From: Poriferisphaera corsica
GTDB lineage: Bacteria > Planctomycetota > Phycisphaerae > Phycisphaerales > Phycisphaeraceae
Length of the DNA stretch: 64,000 nucleotides
Direction: 5' to 3'
NCBI RefSeq assembly: GCF_007747445.1
Contig: NZ_CP036425.1
Span: 62,001 to 126,000 of the forward strand
This document shows positions 42,588 through 51,249 of the stretch, in pieces. The translations under genes were made by a program, and so were the position numbers. A model generated the notes under the pieces. That model was not told the origin of the DNA. It saw nothing but the letters and a program-made list of their open reading frames with translations, and made no database searches. Each line of letters starts with the position of its first letter. Position 1 is the stretch's first letter.

Positions 42588-43646
42588 TTAGAGGTCGAGC
42601 TTGGTTTGGATTGATTTGACCATGCGGAAGAGAGATGCGTTTTTTTTGCAAAGATCGCGGAGCTGGTAGATGAGGGAGATGGGGAAGAGGCGGATGATGA
42701 GGAATGATAGATGGTCACGTTTGTAGCGGATCCAGCTGCGGCGGATGACGTTGTAGAGCTTGGTGAGGGACTCGTTGTGCTGGGACGCTTTTTCTTTGAA
42801 GACGAGGAGGGAGGAGAATGAGATTTCGTTACGGGTGACACGTTTGGCGGCGCGGTGGATGGGTGAGTTTTTGCCCCAGAAGTGTTGTGCGATGGCGGGG
42901 AATTTATCGAGTGCGAGTTCGACGCGGCCGGCGATGCCGAGGTAGAGGAATGAATCGTTCTCGCCACGCTTGAGGAAGACGGGGTCGGGGTAGTACCAGA
43001 GTGTGAGATTGTTTTTGGCGATGGCGTAAGCTTTGGCCTGAATGATCCAGCAGGAGTCGTGGAATTCGGTGCATGGATCAGCGGCGAGCCAATCGTTGCG
43101 GTTGACGATGATGGAGGAGATGAAGCTGAAGAGGGCGGTGGAAGTGAGCGAGCGGGAGAGGTAGTCGTTGAGTTCGGCAGGGTCTGACCAGTTATAGGTT
43201 TTGTGTTTGTCGGCTGAGTTTAAGATGTCGTGCGAGGTGATGGGGTTGAGGTTGTAGTCGCAGAGCATGAAGTTGAGGATGGCGATATTCCACTGGCCGG
43301 TGAGGTTTTGGAAGATGAGATCGATGGCACCTGGTGAGAGGACGTCGTCGGCGGAGAAGAGCCAACAGTAGTCGCTTTGCGCGAGTTCGACGGATTTGAG
43401 GATATCTCGATCGACGCCGCAACGTTTGTCGCGCTTGAAGAAGGTGAGTCGGGGGAAGCGTTGTTGATACTCGTGGATGATCTGGTCGGTGTTGTCGGTG
43501 GAGTTGCCGTCGACAATGACGATTTCGATGTGGCCGTTGTCTTGAGAGATGATGGAGTCAAGTGTTTGTGGAAGGAACTGGCCGAAGTTGTAGGTGGGGA
43601 TACAGAAAGAGAGACGGGGCTTGTTGGGTTCTGGTTTAGGATTCAA
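42588..43646 (-). CDS. GT2-family glycosyltransferase
   Basis: 352 residues. LSFCIPTYNFGQFLPQTLDSIISQ and IEIVIVDGNSTDNTDQIIHEYQ form the GT-A nucleotide-sugar-binding start of GT2 enzymes; CWLFSADDVLSPGAIDLI holds the ADD form of the metal-binding DXD motif. The C-terminus (RYKRDHLSFLIIRLFPISLIYQLRDL) is amphipathic and may sit on the membrane. It is transcribed opposite to the polysaccharide cluster that follows and probably belongs to it functionally. The donor and acceptor are unknown. Confidence 0.88.
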   Translation of the reverse strand: MNPKPEPNKPRLSFCIPTYNFGQFLPQTLDSIISQDNGHIEIVIVDGNSTDNTDQIIHEYQQRFPRLTFFKRDKRCGVDRDILKSVELAQSDYCWLFSADDVLSPGAIDLIFQNLTGQWNIAILNFMLCDYNLNPITSHDILNSADKHKTYNWSDPAELNDYLSRSLTSTALFSFISSIIVNRNDWLAADPCTEFHDSCWIIQAKAYAIAKNNLTLWYYPDPVFLKRGENDSFLYLGIAGRVELALDKFPAIAQHFWGKNSPIHRAAKRVTRNEISFSSLLVFKEKASQHNESLTKLYNVIRRSWIRYKRDHLSFLIIRLFPISLIYQLRDLCKKNASLFRMVKSIQTKLDL

Positions 43647-43827
43647 AGTGCAGGCTTTCGTGGTGTGATACTCGCTAAAGTGTTAAGGTTCTTAGTAAGA
43701 ATAAAAGAAAGATTGCGACGTTAGTGTTTGAGGGTAAGCTATGTGTGGATGCGTGTTATCGAGCAGGTGGTCATTTACAGATGGAAAAATGTGATTTCAG
43801 CTTTGGAATAAGAAAAGGGGTGATTGA

Positions 43828-44754
43828 ATGATTCAGGGATTCAAGCGGAAAGTCTGGGGCTTGATGGGACGCGTGCAGCGTAGTTGGTGCTATTTTAAGA
43901 TACTTCTGAGGGATGTCTATGATAGTTATGTTGGTGGGAAATGTGAGGCGGCAACGACGAAGTGGGGATTTAAGATGGTGGGGTCGCGGTCGCAGCATCA
44001 TGTGGCGATGCAGCGGGGAGAGTTTGAATTAGATGAGATTGCAGTGTTGGGTAAATTGCTTGACGATGTTGATGTATTTGTTGATGTGGGAGCAAATATT
44101 GGATATTTCAGTTGTTTTGCGAGAAATCGAGGTGTGAAGGTGGTAGCGATTGAGCCGCTTCAGAAGAATTTTCAGCATCTGTGTGAAAATATGTATTTGA
44201 ATGGTTGGGATGATATTGACCTGTTTTCATTTGGTTTGTCGGACAGACGAGGAGTCGAAGTGATGTATGGCGCTTCAAGTACGGGTGCTTCGTTCATTGA
44301 GAAATGGGCTGGGGCTTCGTCAAAATTTAAACGCTTTGCTGCGATGACGACGTTAGATAGGTTAATCGAGGAAGAATACCTAGGTAGTAAACATTTGATC
44401 AAAATGGATATCGAAGGTTACGAATATCACGCGTTACGTGGGGCTAATCGAGTGATAGAAGGTGATCAAGAAAGCGGAGAGAAGCCGATCTGGCTGATTG
44501 AGATAACGATGAATGAATATCATCCAGATGGTGTAAATCCCTGTTTTTTAAGGACATTTGAATTATTTTTTGAATCTGGTTATCGATGCTTACTTCTTGA
44601 TGAGAATGCTGAAGAGGTGGATGAAGAGATGGTTAAAACTTGGGTTAAAGAAAGAAGTACGGGGAGATTGGCGGTTAATTATTTGTTTGTTGCGGTGGGT
44701 CGATTTGAAGAAGTTGTGGGCAAGATTAAAAGTATTGAGTATCAACTTGGATAG
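43828..44754 (+). CDS. FkbM-family methyltransferase
   Basis: 308 residues. VFVDVGANIGYFSCFARNRGVKVVAIEPLQKNFQHLCENMYLNGW is the SAM-binding core and LIKMDIEGYEYHALRGANRVI is the second conserved block of the FkbM group. These enzymes O-methylate sugars in polysaccharides and antibiotics. The purine-rich AAAAGGGG about 10 nt upstream serves as ribosome-binding site. It heads the + strand polysaccharide cluster but is separated from the next gene by nearly 500 bp, so it may be expressed separately. Confidence 0.85.
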   Translation: MIQGFKRKVWGLMGRVQRSWCYFKILLRDVYDSYVGGKCEAATTKWGFKMVGSRSQHHVAMQRGEFELDEIAVLGKLLDDVDVFVDVGANIGYFSCFARNRGVKVVAIEPLQKNFQHLCENMYLNGWDDIDLFSFGLSDRRGVEVMYGASSTGASFIEKWAGASSKFKRFAAMTTLDRLIEEEYLGSKHLIKMDIEGYEYHALRGANRVIEGDQESGEKPIWLIEITMNEYHPDGVNPCFLRTFELFFESGYRCLLLDENAEEVDEEMVKTWVKERSTGRLAVNYLFVAVGRFEEVVGKIKSIEYQLG

Positions 44755-45246
44755 GGTTATATTCTGAGTGTGGTTTGTGGTGGTGTATGTTTTTAAAGTG
44801 TGTTGCGAAATTACTGACATGATGATTAATGATTTGATGTTGAATGATTAGTAGATATCAATGATCTGCTGATGAACATAGACTAGATCATGTGTTAAGT
44901 GTATACGTTTATTGCTTTAAAAAAGAAGTGTGGTTGTTCTATTTGTTTGATTCATATTTGTTTAAAGCTTCTTGCGTAGTATGCACATGTTAACCTTAGG
45001 GTTGATGTGATGGCATGTGGCGATTTAATTTGTTTGTCATGTGTTTGTTTATGTTTTGTGTCTATGCATGTAGTTGGTTTCTTTAGTTCATGCGATGATC
45101 AAACGATTGTTTGATTGTGTTTGTTGATGGCATATCGAAGCACGTTGATGCGTGTTGTTTGATGGGACATTCTGCGAAGGACGCAGTGTGTTGTGTGATG
45201 TGCTATTACGTTGATTCACCTGATGAGTTCATCATAAAGGATTGTT
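44755..45246. other. T-rich intergenic stretch in the polysaccharide cluster
   Basis: 492 bases, T-rich on the + strand, without a plausible gene. AAAGGA (about 45236-45241) is the ribosome-binding site for the next gene. I see no terminator or operator that I can assign. Confidence 0.45.
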
Positions 45247-46551
45247 ATGCGCGCGTACGACTTGCCGAAAGCGGAAGGCATTGGGACGAAAGTTGATGAG
45301 CGTGTTGCGGCGGGAGAGATATACCGAGAACGCGAGAATTGCAGGGTTTGTGGGACGCGGTTAGAGAAGGGCGTGGTTGATTTAGGGATGCAGGCGATGA
45401 CGGGGATATTTCCGAAGGATGCGGCGAGTGATCCGCCGTTCGGGCCGTTGAGTCTGGGTTTCTGTACAGGGTGTACGTTAGTGCAGTTGTGTCATGATTA
45501 TGATTCGGGGCTGATGTATGGTGAGAACTATGGGTATCGATCGGGGCTGAATAAAAGTATGGTTGTGCACCTTGAAAAGAAGGTGTCGTATTTGAAGCGA
45601 TTAGTCGGACTCGAGGCGGGCGATTGGGTATTGGATATTGGGAGCAATGACGGTACATCGTTGAATGCATACGGGGGGATGGGTTTGAATCGGGTTGGGA
45701 TTGATCCGACGAGTGAAAAGTTTTTGAAGTACTACGAGCAAGATATACAGGTGGTGCATGATTTTTTCTCGGCTGAAAATTACTGGGGGGTGAGTGGGGG
45801 TGAGAAGGCGAAGTTGGTGACATCGATCGCGATGTTTTATGACTTGCCTGATCCGGTGAAGTTTGCACGTGATATTTGTGAGGTGCTGGATGATGAGGGG
45901 GTATGGCATTTTGAGCAGAGTTATTTGCCGGCAATGTTGCGGACGAGTTCGTATGACACGATCTGTCAGGAGCATTTGTTGTATTACAGTGTGCATAGCA
46001 TTGAACGGATATTAGATCGTGCGGGGATGAAGATTTTGGATTTGTCGTTTAATGATGTGAATGGTGGAAGTTTTGCGGTGAGCGCGGTGAAGAAGGGTAG
46101 TGAGCGTTCGTGTAATCATGCGGTGATTGAGTGGGCGATGCGGTCAGAGATGATGTTGGGTGTGACGGGAGTTGGGGTGTTTGAACGGTTCCAGAAGAAG
46201 ATTGATTTACAAAGGGATTTGCTGCTGGATTTGTTGATGCGGATAAAGCGGGCGGGTCAGGTTGTTGTGGGGTATGGGGCATCGACGAAGGGGAATGTGT
46301 TGTTGCAGTATTCGGGGATTGATGAGGAATTGGTGAGGGCAGTTGGTGAGATTAATCCGGACAAGTTTGGGTGCGTGACGCCGGGGAGTCATATACCGAT
46401 TATGTCGGACGGTGATGTGAGAGCGATGAAGCCGGATTACTTTTTGGTTTTGCCGTGGCATTTTCGCCATGACATATTGAATCGAGAGCAGGGTTACATG
46501 AATGATGGTGGGCATTTCATCTTCCCATTGCCGGAGGTCGAGGTTGTCTGA
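45247..46551 (+). CDS. NDP-sugar C-methyltransferase-like protein
   Basis: 434 residues. An N-terminal zinc site (CRVCG... and CTGC, about residues 33-80) is followed by a SAM-binding Rossmann domain (VLDIGSNDGTSLNAYGGMGLNRVGIDPT) and a C-terminal domain with VVVGYGASTKGNVLLQYSGI. This three-part order is that of the C-methyltransferases that act on NDP-keto-sugars, such as TylCIII. It would make a branched deoxysugar for the surface polysaccharide. AAAGGA lies about 6 nt before the ATG. Its end overlaps the start of the epimerase-like gene by 8 nt. Confidence 0.85.
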   Translation: MRAYDLPKAEGIGTKVDERVAAGEIYRERENCRVCGTRLEKGVVDLGMQAMTGIFPKDAASDPPFGPLSLGFCTGCTLVQLCHDYDSGLMYGENYGYRSGLNKSMVVHLEKKVSYLKRLVGLEAGDWVLDIGSNDGTSLNAYGGMGLNRVGIDPTSEKFLKYYEQDIQVVHDFFSAENYWGVSGGEKAKLVTSIAMFYDLPDPVKFARDICEVLDDEGVWHFEQSYLPAMLRTSSYDTICQEHLLYYSVHSIERILDRAGMKILDLSFNDVNGGSFAVSAVKKGSERSCNHAVIEWAMRSEMMLGVTGVGVFERFQKKIDLQRDLLLDLLMRIKRAGQVVVGYGASTKGNVLLQYSGIDEELVRAVGEINPDKFGCVTPGSHIPIMSDGDVRAMKPDYFLVLPWHFRHDILNREQGYMNDGGHFIFPLPEVEVV

Positions 46552-47545
46552 GAAGATTCATTTAATTGTGGGGCATGAGGGACAAGATGGAAGGTTATTA
46601 CGTGAGTATTTTGATGAGCAGGGGAAACTATGGATCGGGGTCGGGCGGCGTGGTGTTGCGTGCTCGGCGGGGCTGAACGTTGGGTTTGAGCGGATAGATG
46701 TGCGTGATGAAAAAGAAGTGGGATGGTTGATGCGCGAGGTCGGGCCACGAGAGGTTTATTATTTAGCGGCGCATCATCATGCATCTGTAGGGAAGGGGAG
46801 TCGTGATAGAGAGGTTGATGATTTAAGAGAGGGGTTGGAATGTGGGTTTGATGTGAATGTGCGGGGGGTGGTGAATTTCCTGGATGCGATTGAGCGGTAT
46901 GTGAAGGGGGCGAGGTTGTTTTATGCGAGTAGTTCGTTGGTGTATGGGGCGCCTCGTGGTGGGGTGAGGATTAGTGAATCGACGGTGAGGGAGCCGAGCG
47001 AGGTTTATGGGGTTGAGAAGCTGTATGCGATGCAGATGTGTGAGGCGTATCGGAAACGCGGTGTTTATGCGGCAGTGGGGATGTTGTTTAACCATGAGTC
47101 GATCTATCGGAAGCCGATGTTTTTTACACGGAAGGTTGTGGATGGTGTTGCGCGGATCAAGCTGGGTTTGAGTGATGAATTGGTGGTGGGGGATATGAAT
47201 GCGGTTGTTGATTGGTTGTATGCGGGAGATGTTGTAAAAGCGATGGTCAAGGTTTTGGGGCAGTGTGACGAGCCACGAGAGTATGTGATCGCGTCGGGAG
47301 TTGGGCATTGTACGGGTGATTTTGTGCGGCATGCTTTTGAGTGTGTGGGCTTGGAGATGGAGAAATATGTGCGTAGTGAAGGGTTGGCGATGAGGCGGCG
47401 GAACAGTGGTCGGGTGGGTGATGCGAGTCGGATTATGAGTGTGACGGATTGGCGGCCGGGGGTGTGTTTCGAGGAGTTGGTGGAGACGATGACGGCACAG
47501 GCGATTGTGCTGCAGGAAAGGGCTCATGGATCAATCATTGGTTAA
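46544..47545 (+). CDS. GDP-mannose 4,6-dehydratase-like SDR enzyme
   Basis: 333 residues. The N-terminal IHLIVGHEGQDGRLLREYF is a variant of the GxxGQDG NAD-binding motif of GMD enzymes; SSSLVYG has the catalytic Ser and YGVEK (YxxxK) the Tyr/Lys pair. It probably forms the 4-keto-6-deoxy sugar on which the preceding C-methyltransferase acts. I chose TTG 46544 because GGAGGT at 46533-46538 lies 5 nt upstream and homology starts there; an ATG at 46502 is possible but adds unmatched residues. The end overlaps the Wzx-like gene by 20 nt. Confidence 0.78.
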   Translation: MSEKIHLIVGHEGQDGRLLREYFDEQGKLWIGVGRRGVACSAGLNVGFERIDVRDEKEVGWLMREVGPREVYYLAAHHHASVGKGSRDREVDDLREGLECGFDVNVRGVVNFLDAIERYVKGARLFYASSSLVYGAPRGGVRISESTVREPSEVYGVEKLYAMQMCEAYRKRGVYAAVGMLFNHESIYRKPMFFTRKVVDGVARIKLGLSDELVVGDMNAVVDWLYAGDVVKAMVKVLGQCDEPREYVIASGVGHCTGDFVRHAFECVGLEMEKYVRSEGLAMRRRNSGRVGDASRIMSVTDWRPGVCFEELVETMTAQAIVLQERAHGSIIG

Positions 47546-49151
47546 AGAGAAAAATGCTGAGGCTGTGGGTGGGTCGTTGCGTCGGCTGAGCGTAAATATT
47601 TTTGCGGGCAGTACGGCGACGGTGTTGCAAACGTGTGCAAATATTTTGTTGTTACCTATATATATCAAGTATTTGGGGATGATGGGGATTGGAGTATTGG
47701 GTGTTTTTCAGGTGATCGCGAATGTACTGCGATTATTTGATATGGGATTGTCTGCATCGCTGAGTAAGCAAGTTGCAGAGGAAAGAAGCGGGGTGTGGGA
47801 TGGGGTGTCTTTTATTCATGTGGTGAGAACCTATGAGGTGGTGTTTTATTTGTTGGCGGTGTTGATGTTTGTGCTGGGTAGTCTTGGGGTATGGATGATT
47901 GGTGGGACATGGTTGGGGGTAGAGCGGTTTGGAGGTATGCGGATTGAGGTTTTGTTGTTGATTGCGTGTGGTGTTGCGACGCTTCGATGGTGCGCAGGGA
48001 TTTATCATGCGGCGCTGGTTGGAAGAGAACGGATTGTAACGAGTAATGTAATTCGATTGATTGATGTTATGGTCTATCATACGGTTAGCTTGAGTTTGCT
48101 GGTTGGGTTTGAAGGTGATGTTGGGGTGAAGGCGTTCTTTGTGGGTGTTTTGGTGTGTGCTGGGCTGTATTGGGTGTTGTCGTTTGCGAGTATTTGGGCG
48201 GGGCGATTGAGGGAAATGATGAGGGCGAATTTTGATTTGCAGGTTTTATTAGGGACGTGGGATTTTGCGGCGGCGATGCTGGGGATTATGTTGGTGAGTA
48301 CGGTGTTGACGCAGATGGATCGTGTGTTGGTGAGTGGGGTGATGGGTCTTGAAGTGTTTGGTTATTACACTTTGGCGATGACTATTGGTAGTGGGATTAT
48401 TAGTGTGTTGTCGTTGCCGATATATAATGCGATGTTTCCACGGTTTGTGGGGATGTTAAAGAAGGGGCATTTGGGGGCATGTCGAAGGCAATATATTTAT
48501 ACGATGTGTTTGTTGACGGTGGTGTTGCTGCCGATGTTGGGGTTCGTCTATTTATATAGTGGTGAATTCATCTATGTTTGGACGGCGGAGTTGGAGGTAG
48601 CGCGATTTTTGAAGCCGGTGCTATTTGTGTTGGTGTTGGGGCCGGCGCTCAATGTGTTTGTTGTGCCGGCATATACGGTACTGTTGGCGGGCGGGTACGA
48701 GAAACATGCTTTGGTTGTGGGGATTGCGCTTACGATATATGCGTTTGTGGCATACTGGGTTGGGCTACATTGGTGGGGTTTGTATGGTCTGGGTATCGCG
48801 GCGGCGGTGTTGTATTTTTTGAATGTGATTTTACTGTCAGGGATTATGTCACGTAAGTTGTTAGGTGGCGTGGTCGGACGGTATTTGGTAATGGGGATGC
48901 TGCCAGGATGCGCATTGATTGTGTTGAGCGGGTACGTTGTTGAATTGTTTAATGTTGGTGACGGAGTAGGACGGTTTGAGCTGCTTATGGTGTTGGTGGG
49001 TAAAGGCGTATTTATGTTGTTGGTTGTAGGTGGTGGGATGATGTTCTTTTGGCGTTTAATGGATGCTCGCAGGAATGCCGAGCTGGGTGATAATGAGGGT
49101 GGGGTCATGGAGGGTGTTGCGCATGATTACGTTGCTAAAGAATCAGTCTGA
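47526..49151 (+). CDS. Wzx-like polysaccharide flippase
   Basis: 541 residues with about fourteen hydrophobic segments. VNIFAGSTATVLQTCANILLLPIYIKYLGMMGIGVLGVFQVI is the MOP-superfamily start used by Wzx O-unit flippases. The repeated pattern of helices and the position among glycosyltransferases support a role in moving lipid-linked oligosaccharide across the inner membrane. ATG 47526 has AGGAAAGG upstream; the frame opens at 47505 inside the previous gene. It overlaps the next methyltransferase by 29 nt. Confidence 0.85.
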   Translation: MDQSLVKEKNAEAVGGSLRRLSVNIFAGSTATVLQTCANILLLPIYIKYLGMMGIGVLGVFQVIANVLRLFDMGLSASLSKQVAEERSGVWDGVSFIHVVRTYEVVFYLLAVLMFVLGSLGVWMIGGTWLGVERFGGMRIEVLLLIACGVATLRWCAGIYHAALVGRERIVTSNVIRLIDVMVYHTVSLSLLVGFEGDVGVKAFFVGVLVCAGLYWVLSFASIWAGRLREMMRANFDLQVLLGTWDFAAAMLGIMLVSTVLTQMDRVLVSGVMGLEVFGYYTLAMTIGSGIISVLSLPIYNAMFPRFVGMLKKGHLGACRRQYIYTMCLLTVVLLPMLGFVYLYSGEFIYVWTAELEVARFLKPVLFVLVLGPALNVFVVPAYTVLLAGGYEKHALVVGIALTIYAFVAYWVGLHWWGLYGLGIAAAVLYFLNVILLSGIMSRKLLGGVVGRYLVMGMLPGCALIVLSGYVVELFNVGDGVGRFELLMVLVGKGVFMLLVVGGGMMFFWRLMDARRNAELGDNEGGVMEGVAHDYVAKESV

Positions 49152-49821
49152 GGTTGAGTCAGCAGTTACGTTTTTGAATGAACGTAAGATCCCGTTGCAT
49201 TTCACACGGCAGAAAAATTGGGATCATGTTTGTGTGGTGAATGAACTCAATCGAGTGAAGCGAGATGTGAAGGTTTTAGATATGGGTTCTGGGGATGGTT
49301 ATACGCTGCGGTTATTGCGTAAATTGGGGTATCGAAAAATTCAAGGGATAGATTTTAGTAAGCCAATTTTGAGACGACGTCAGAGATGGTTGCGGAAGTT
49401 TTGGCCGTTTGGTTATACGGGGGAACATGATATTGTGGTTGGAGATTTGTGTGATACGCCGTTTGAGGATGAGGGGTTTGACGTACTGACGTGCGTGTCG
49501 GTGATAGAGCATGGGGTTGATTTGGAGCGGTTTTTTAGAGAATGTGGGAGGCTATTAAAGAATGAGGGGAAGTTGATTGTCACGTTTGATTACTGGCATG
49601 ATTTTGATCAAGGGTTATTGGTTGAGGAGCGGATTTTCGATTTGCCGTGGTGTGTGTTTAATACAGAGATGGTTGATGAAATGATTGGTATGGCGGCCCA
49701 ATACGGATTAGTGGTTGCTGGAGAGCGTGAGATGCCACGGTGTGAGGAAACGACGGTTCGGTATCGCGGTTTTGATTACACGTTTATGTGCGTCATATTT
49801 GAAAAGATGAATACGACATGA
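49123..49821 (+). CDS. SAM-dependent methyltransferase (class I)
   Basis: 232 residues. VKVLDMGSGDGYTLRLLRKLGYRKIQGIDFSKP is motif I with the adenine-binding acidic residue after it; DIVVGDLCDTPFEDEGFDVLTCVSVIEHG is motif II/III. This is the small Methyltransf_11 pattern. The substrate is probably a sugar in the polysaccharide made by this cluster. ATG 49123 has GGAGGG at 49109-49114, 8 nt upstream; the frame is open from 49063 but that part is inside the flippase gene. The stop overlaps the next start by 4 nt (ATGA). Confidence 0.85.
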   Translation: MITLLKNQSEVESAVTFLNERKIPLHFTRQKNWDHVCVVNELNRVKRDVKVLDMGSGDGYTLRLLRKLGYRKIQGIDFSKPILRRRQRWLRKFWPFGYTGEHDIVVGDLCDTPFEDEGFDVLTCVSVIEHGVDLERFFRECGRLLKNEGKLIVTFDYWHDFDQGLLVEERIFDLPWCVFNTEMVDEMIGMAAQYGLVVAGEREMPRCEETTVRYRGFDYTFMCVIFEKMNTT

Positions 49822-50897
49822 GATTGCTGATCTTGACAGGTCGGATAGAGGGATGTGGGATTGGGATGTACGCCAAGCATTTAGCTGCGCATTTGAGTCG
49901 TGTCGGTGTGGATGTGGTGTTGGGATGCGTAGGGGATGGCAAGGGAGGTTGGGTGAGTGATGAAGATGGTGTGCGTGTTGTGCGGATAGATGTGCGGCGA
50001 GGAGTAGGGATGTGGGATGTGTTGGATAGGTGGAAGCCAGAGGTTGTTCATATACAGTATCCATCGAGTGAATCGTTGGCGTTGTATCTGTTTTATAAGG
50101 CGCTTAAACGGTTTTATCGGCGTGTGCCGATTGTGACGACGTTACATGAACGGCCTAATAGTTGGCGTGTTTGGCCGATTGTATGGGGGGCGAAGGTGGT
50201 GATTAGTCCGAGATGGGCGAAGCTGATGTGGGGATGGAAAATCGCCACAATGAAGCGGATGGTACATATTGCGAATGCCAGTATGTTGCCGAGTGCGAAG
50301 GTTGGGCGGGGTGGACGTGAGAAGCTGAGAGAGAAATGGGGTGTAGGAAAGAAGAAATTGGTGTTGTCGTTTGGCTTTTTGACGCCTGCGAATGAAACTG
50401 AACTATTGTTCCAGATTTGTGATGTGCGAAAACATCGGCTGGTCGTGTCGGGACGGGCGTTTGAGCAGACAGAAGCTTACCACGCGGCGTTGCGAGATCG
50501 GTGCGGTGAATATGGTTGGGATGCTGCTGAGGTGTTTTGTGGTTATCTGGATGGTCAACGGCTATCGGATTTGATGGAGGTGAGTGATGCGATTGTGTTG
50601 CCATATCGGGATGGTGGAGATGATTGGAATACGTCTTTGCTGGCGGCGATGGAGCATGAAACGTTTAAGCTGACGACATCGAAGAAAAGGCGGGGGTATG
50701 AATCAGAGACGAATACGTATTATGCGCGGATAGGTGATTTGGATGAGATGAAGAAAGCGCTGGAGAGGTATATTGGGGTGCGAGGTGGGGATGTGAGGCA
50801 AGGCCGGCAATGGGAGGATGTGGCGTCGGAGCATATGGAGGTATATGGGCGGTATATGAATGTTATTGAATGGTGTGAGGCTGTGGAGAGATCGTGA
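49818..50897 (+). CDS. GT4-like glycosyltransferase ending the polysaccharide cluster
   Basis: 359 residues. LLILTGRIEGCGIGMYAKHLAAHLSRVGVDVVLG is the acceptor-side Rossmann start, VVHIQYPSSESLALYLFYKAL the second strand and helix, and the C-terminal half holds VVSGRAFEQTEAYHAALRDR and IVLPYRDGGDDWNTSLLAAMEHE in the donor-binding place. The GT4 EX7E motif is not clear, so I call it GT4-like only. Translation is coupled to the methyltransferase through a 4-nt overlap. A strong terminator follows and ends the operon. Confidence 0.8.
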   Translation: MRLLILTGRIEGCGIGMYAKHLAAHLSRVGVDVVLGCVGDGKGGWVSDEDGVRVVRIDVRRGVGMWDVLDRWKPEVVHIQYPSSESLALYLFYKALKRFYRRVPIVTTLHERPNSWRVWPIVWGAKVVISPRWAKLMWGWKIATMKRMVHIANASMLPSAKVGRGGREKLREKWGVGKKKLVLSFGFLTPANETELLFQICDVRKHRLVVSGRAFEQTEAYHAALRDRCGEYGWDAAEVFCGYLDGQRLSDLMEVSDAIVLPYRDGGDDWNTSLLAAMEHETFKLTTSKKRRGYESETNTYYARIGDLDEMKKALERYIGVRGGDVRQGRQWEDVASEHMEVYGRYMNVIEWCEAVERS

Positions 50898-50898
50898 A

Positions 50899-50927
50899 AA
50901 AGCCAACATCACTGTGATGTTGGCTTT
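50899..50927 (+). terminator. Terminator of the polysaccharide operon
   Basis: A near-perfect stem of about 13 bp (AAAGCCAACATCA with its complement) around a short loop. It begins 2 nt after the stop codon. Confidence 0.85.
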
Positions 50928-50962
50928 GAATTTACCTTGAATATAAGTCACGGAGTATGCCG

Positions 50963-51131
50963 TCAAAATCTACCTGATTTGAGGCAGCACTTTTTGAAAG
51001 CGTTTGTTTGAGCCGCAGGGGCAGGGGTCGTTTCGACCAAGTTTTTCTTCGAGGATTTTGTTAGCGTGAACGATGCGTATGCCGCGTTTGACGTTGGTTT
51101 CGGATGGGAAACCACGTTTGCGTTTACTCAT
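50963..51131 (-). pseudogene. SEC-C motif miniprotein interrupted by a one-base frameshift
   Basis: The open frame from ATG 51131 to 50970 gives 53 residues: basic [13 protein letters not shown], a short helix, then [21 protein letters not shown] followed by VLPQIR. Family members continue FKKCC. If one A is skipped in the AAAAA tract at about 50991-50995, the reading becomes [10 protein letters not shown] and ends at 50963, restoring the second CC pair of the zinc-binding SEC-C motif. It is either an assembly error in a homopolymer, a real mutation, or a programmed shift. SEC-C motifs bind zinc and, in SecA, the chaperone SecB. No function is known for the mini-version. Confidence 0.7.
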
Positions 51132-51138
51132 CGGCCAG

Positions 51139-51171
51139 TTAAAAATTGTCCTTGTGGTATTTATTTGCCAT
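51139..51171 (-). CDS. Possible leader peptide before the SEC-C gene
   Basis: ATG 51171, with a perfect GGAGGTG 4 nt upstream, opens a ten-codon frame ([10 protein letters not shown]) that stops at 51139, only 7 nt before the SEC-C ATG. The SEC-C start lacks a good ribosome-binding site, so translation could be coupled through this mini-frame. Confidence 0.35.
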   Translation of the reverse strand: MANKYHKDNF

Positions 51172-51207
51172 GGTGCACCTCCGTGGTTGGGTGGCAAGAG
51201 AACATTG

Positions 51208-51239
51208 AAAAAGCCAGCATCGTGAAGATACTGGCTTTG
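51208..51239 (-). terminator. Terminator downstream of tRNA-Asn
   Basis: AAAGCCAG (about 51210-51217) pairs with CTGGCTTT (51231-51238), and the minus strand runs into a T-tract. It is similar in its stem to the terminator at 50899. Confidence 0.75.
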
Positions 51240-51249
51240 AAGTTTTAAG

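Noticed and set aside
46823-47527. Long minus-strand open frame opposite the dehydratase gene
   Set aside because: Its His/Pro/Arg-rich translation is the mirror of a G-rich coding strand. Several such frames exist between 38 and 51 kb, and none has a plausible start or motif.
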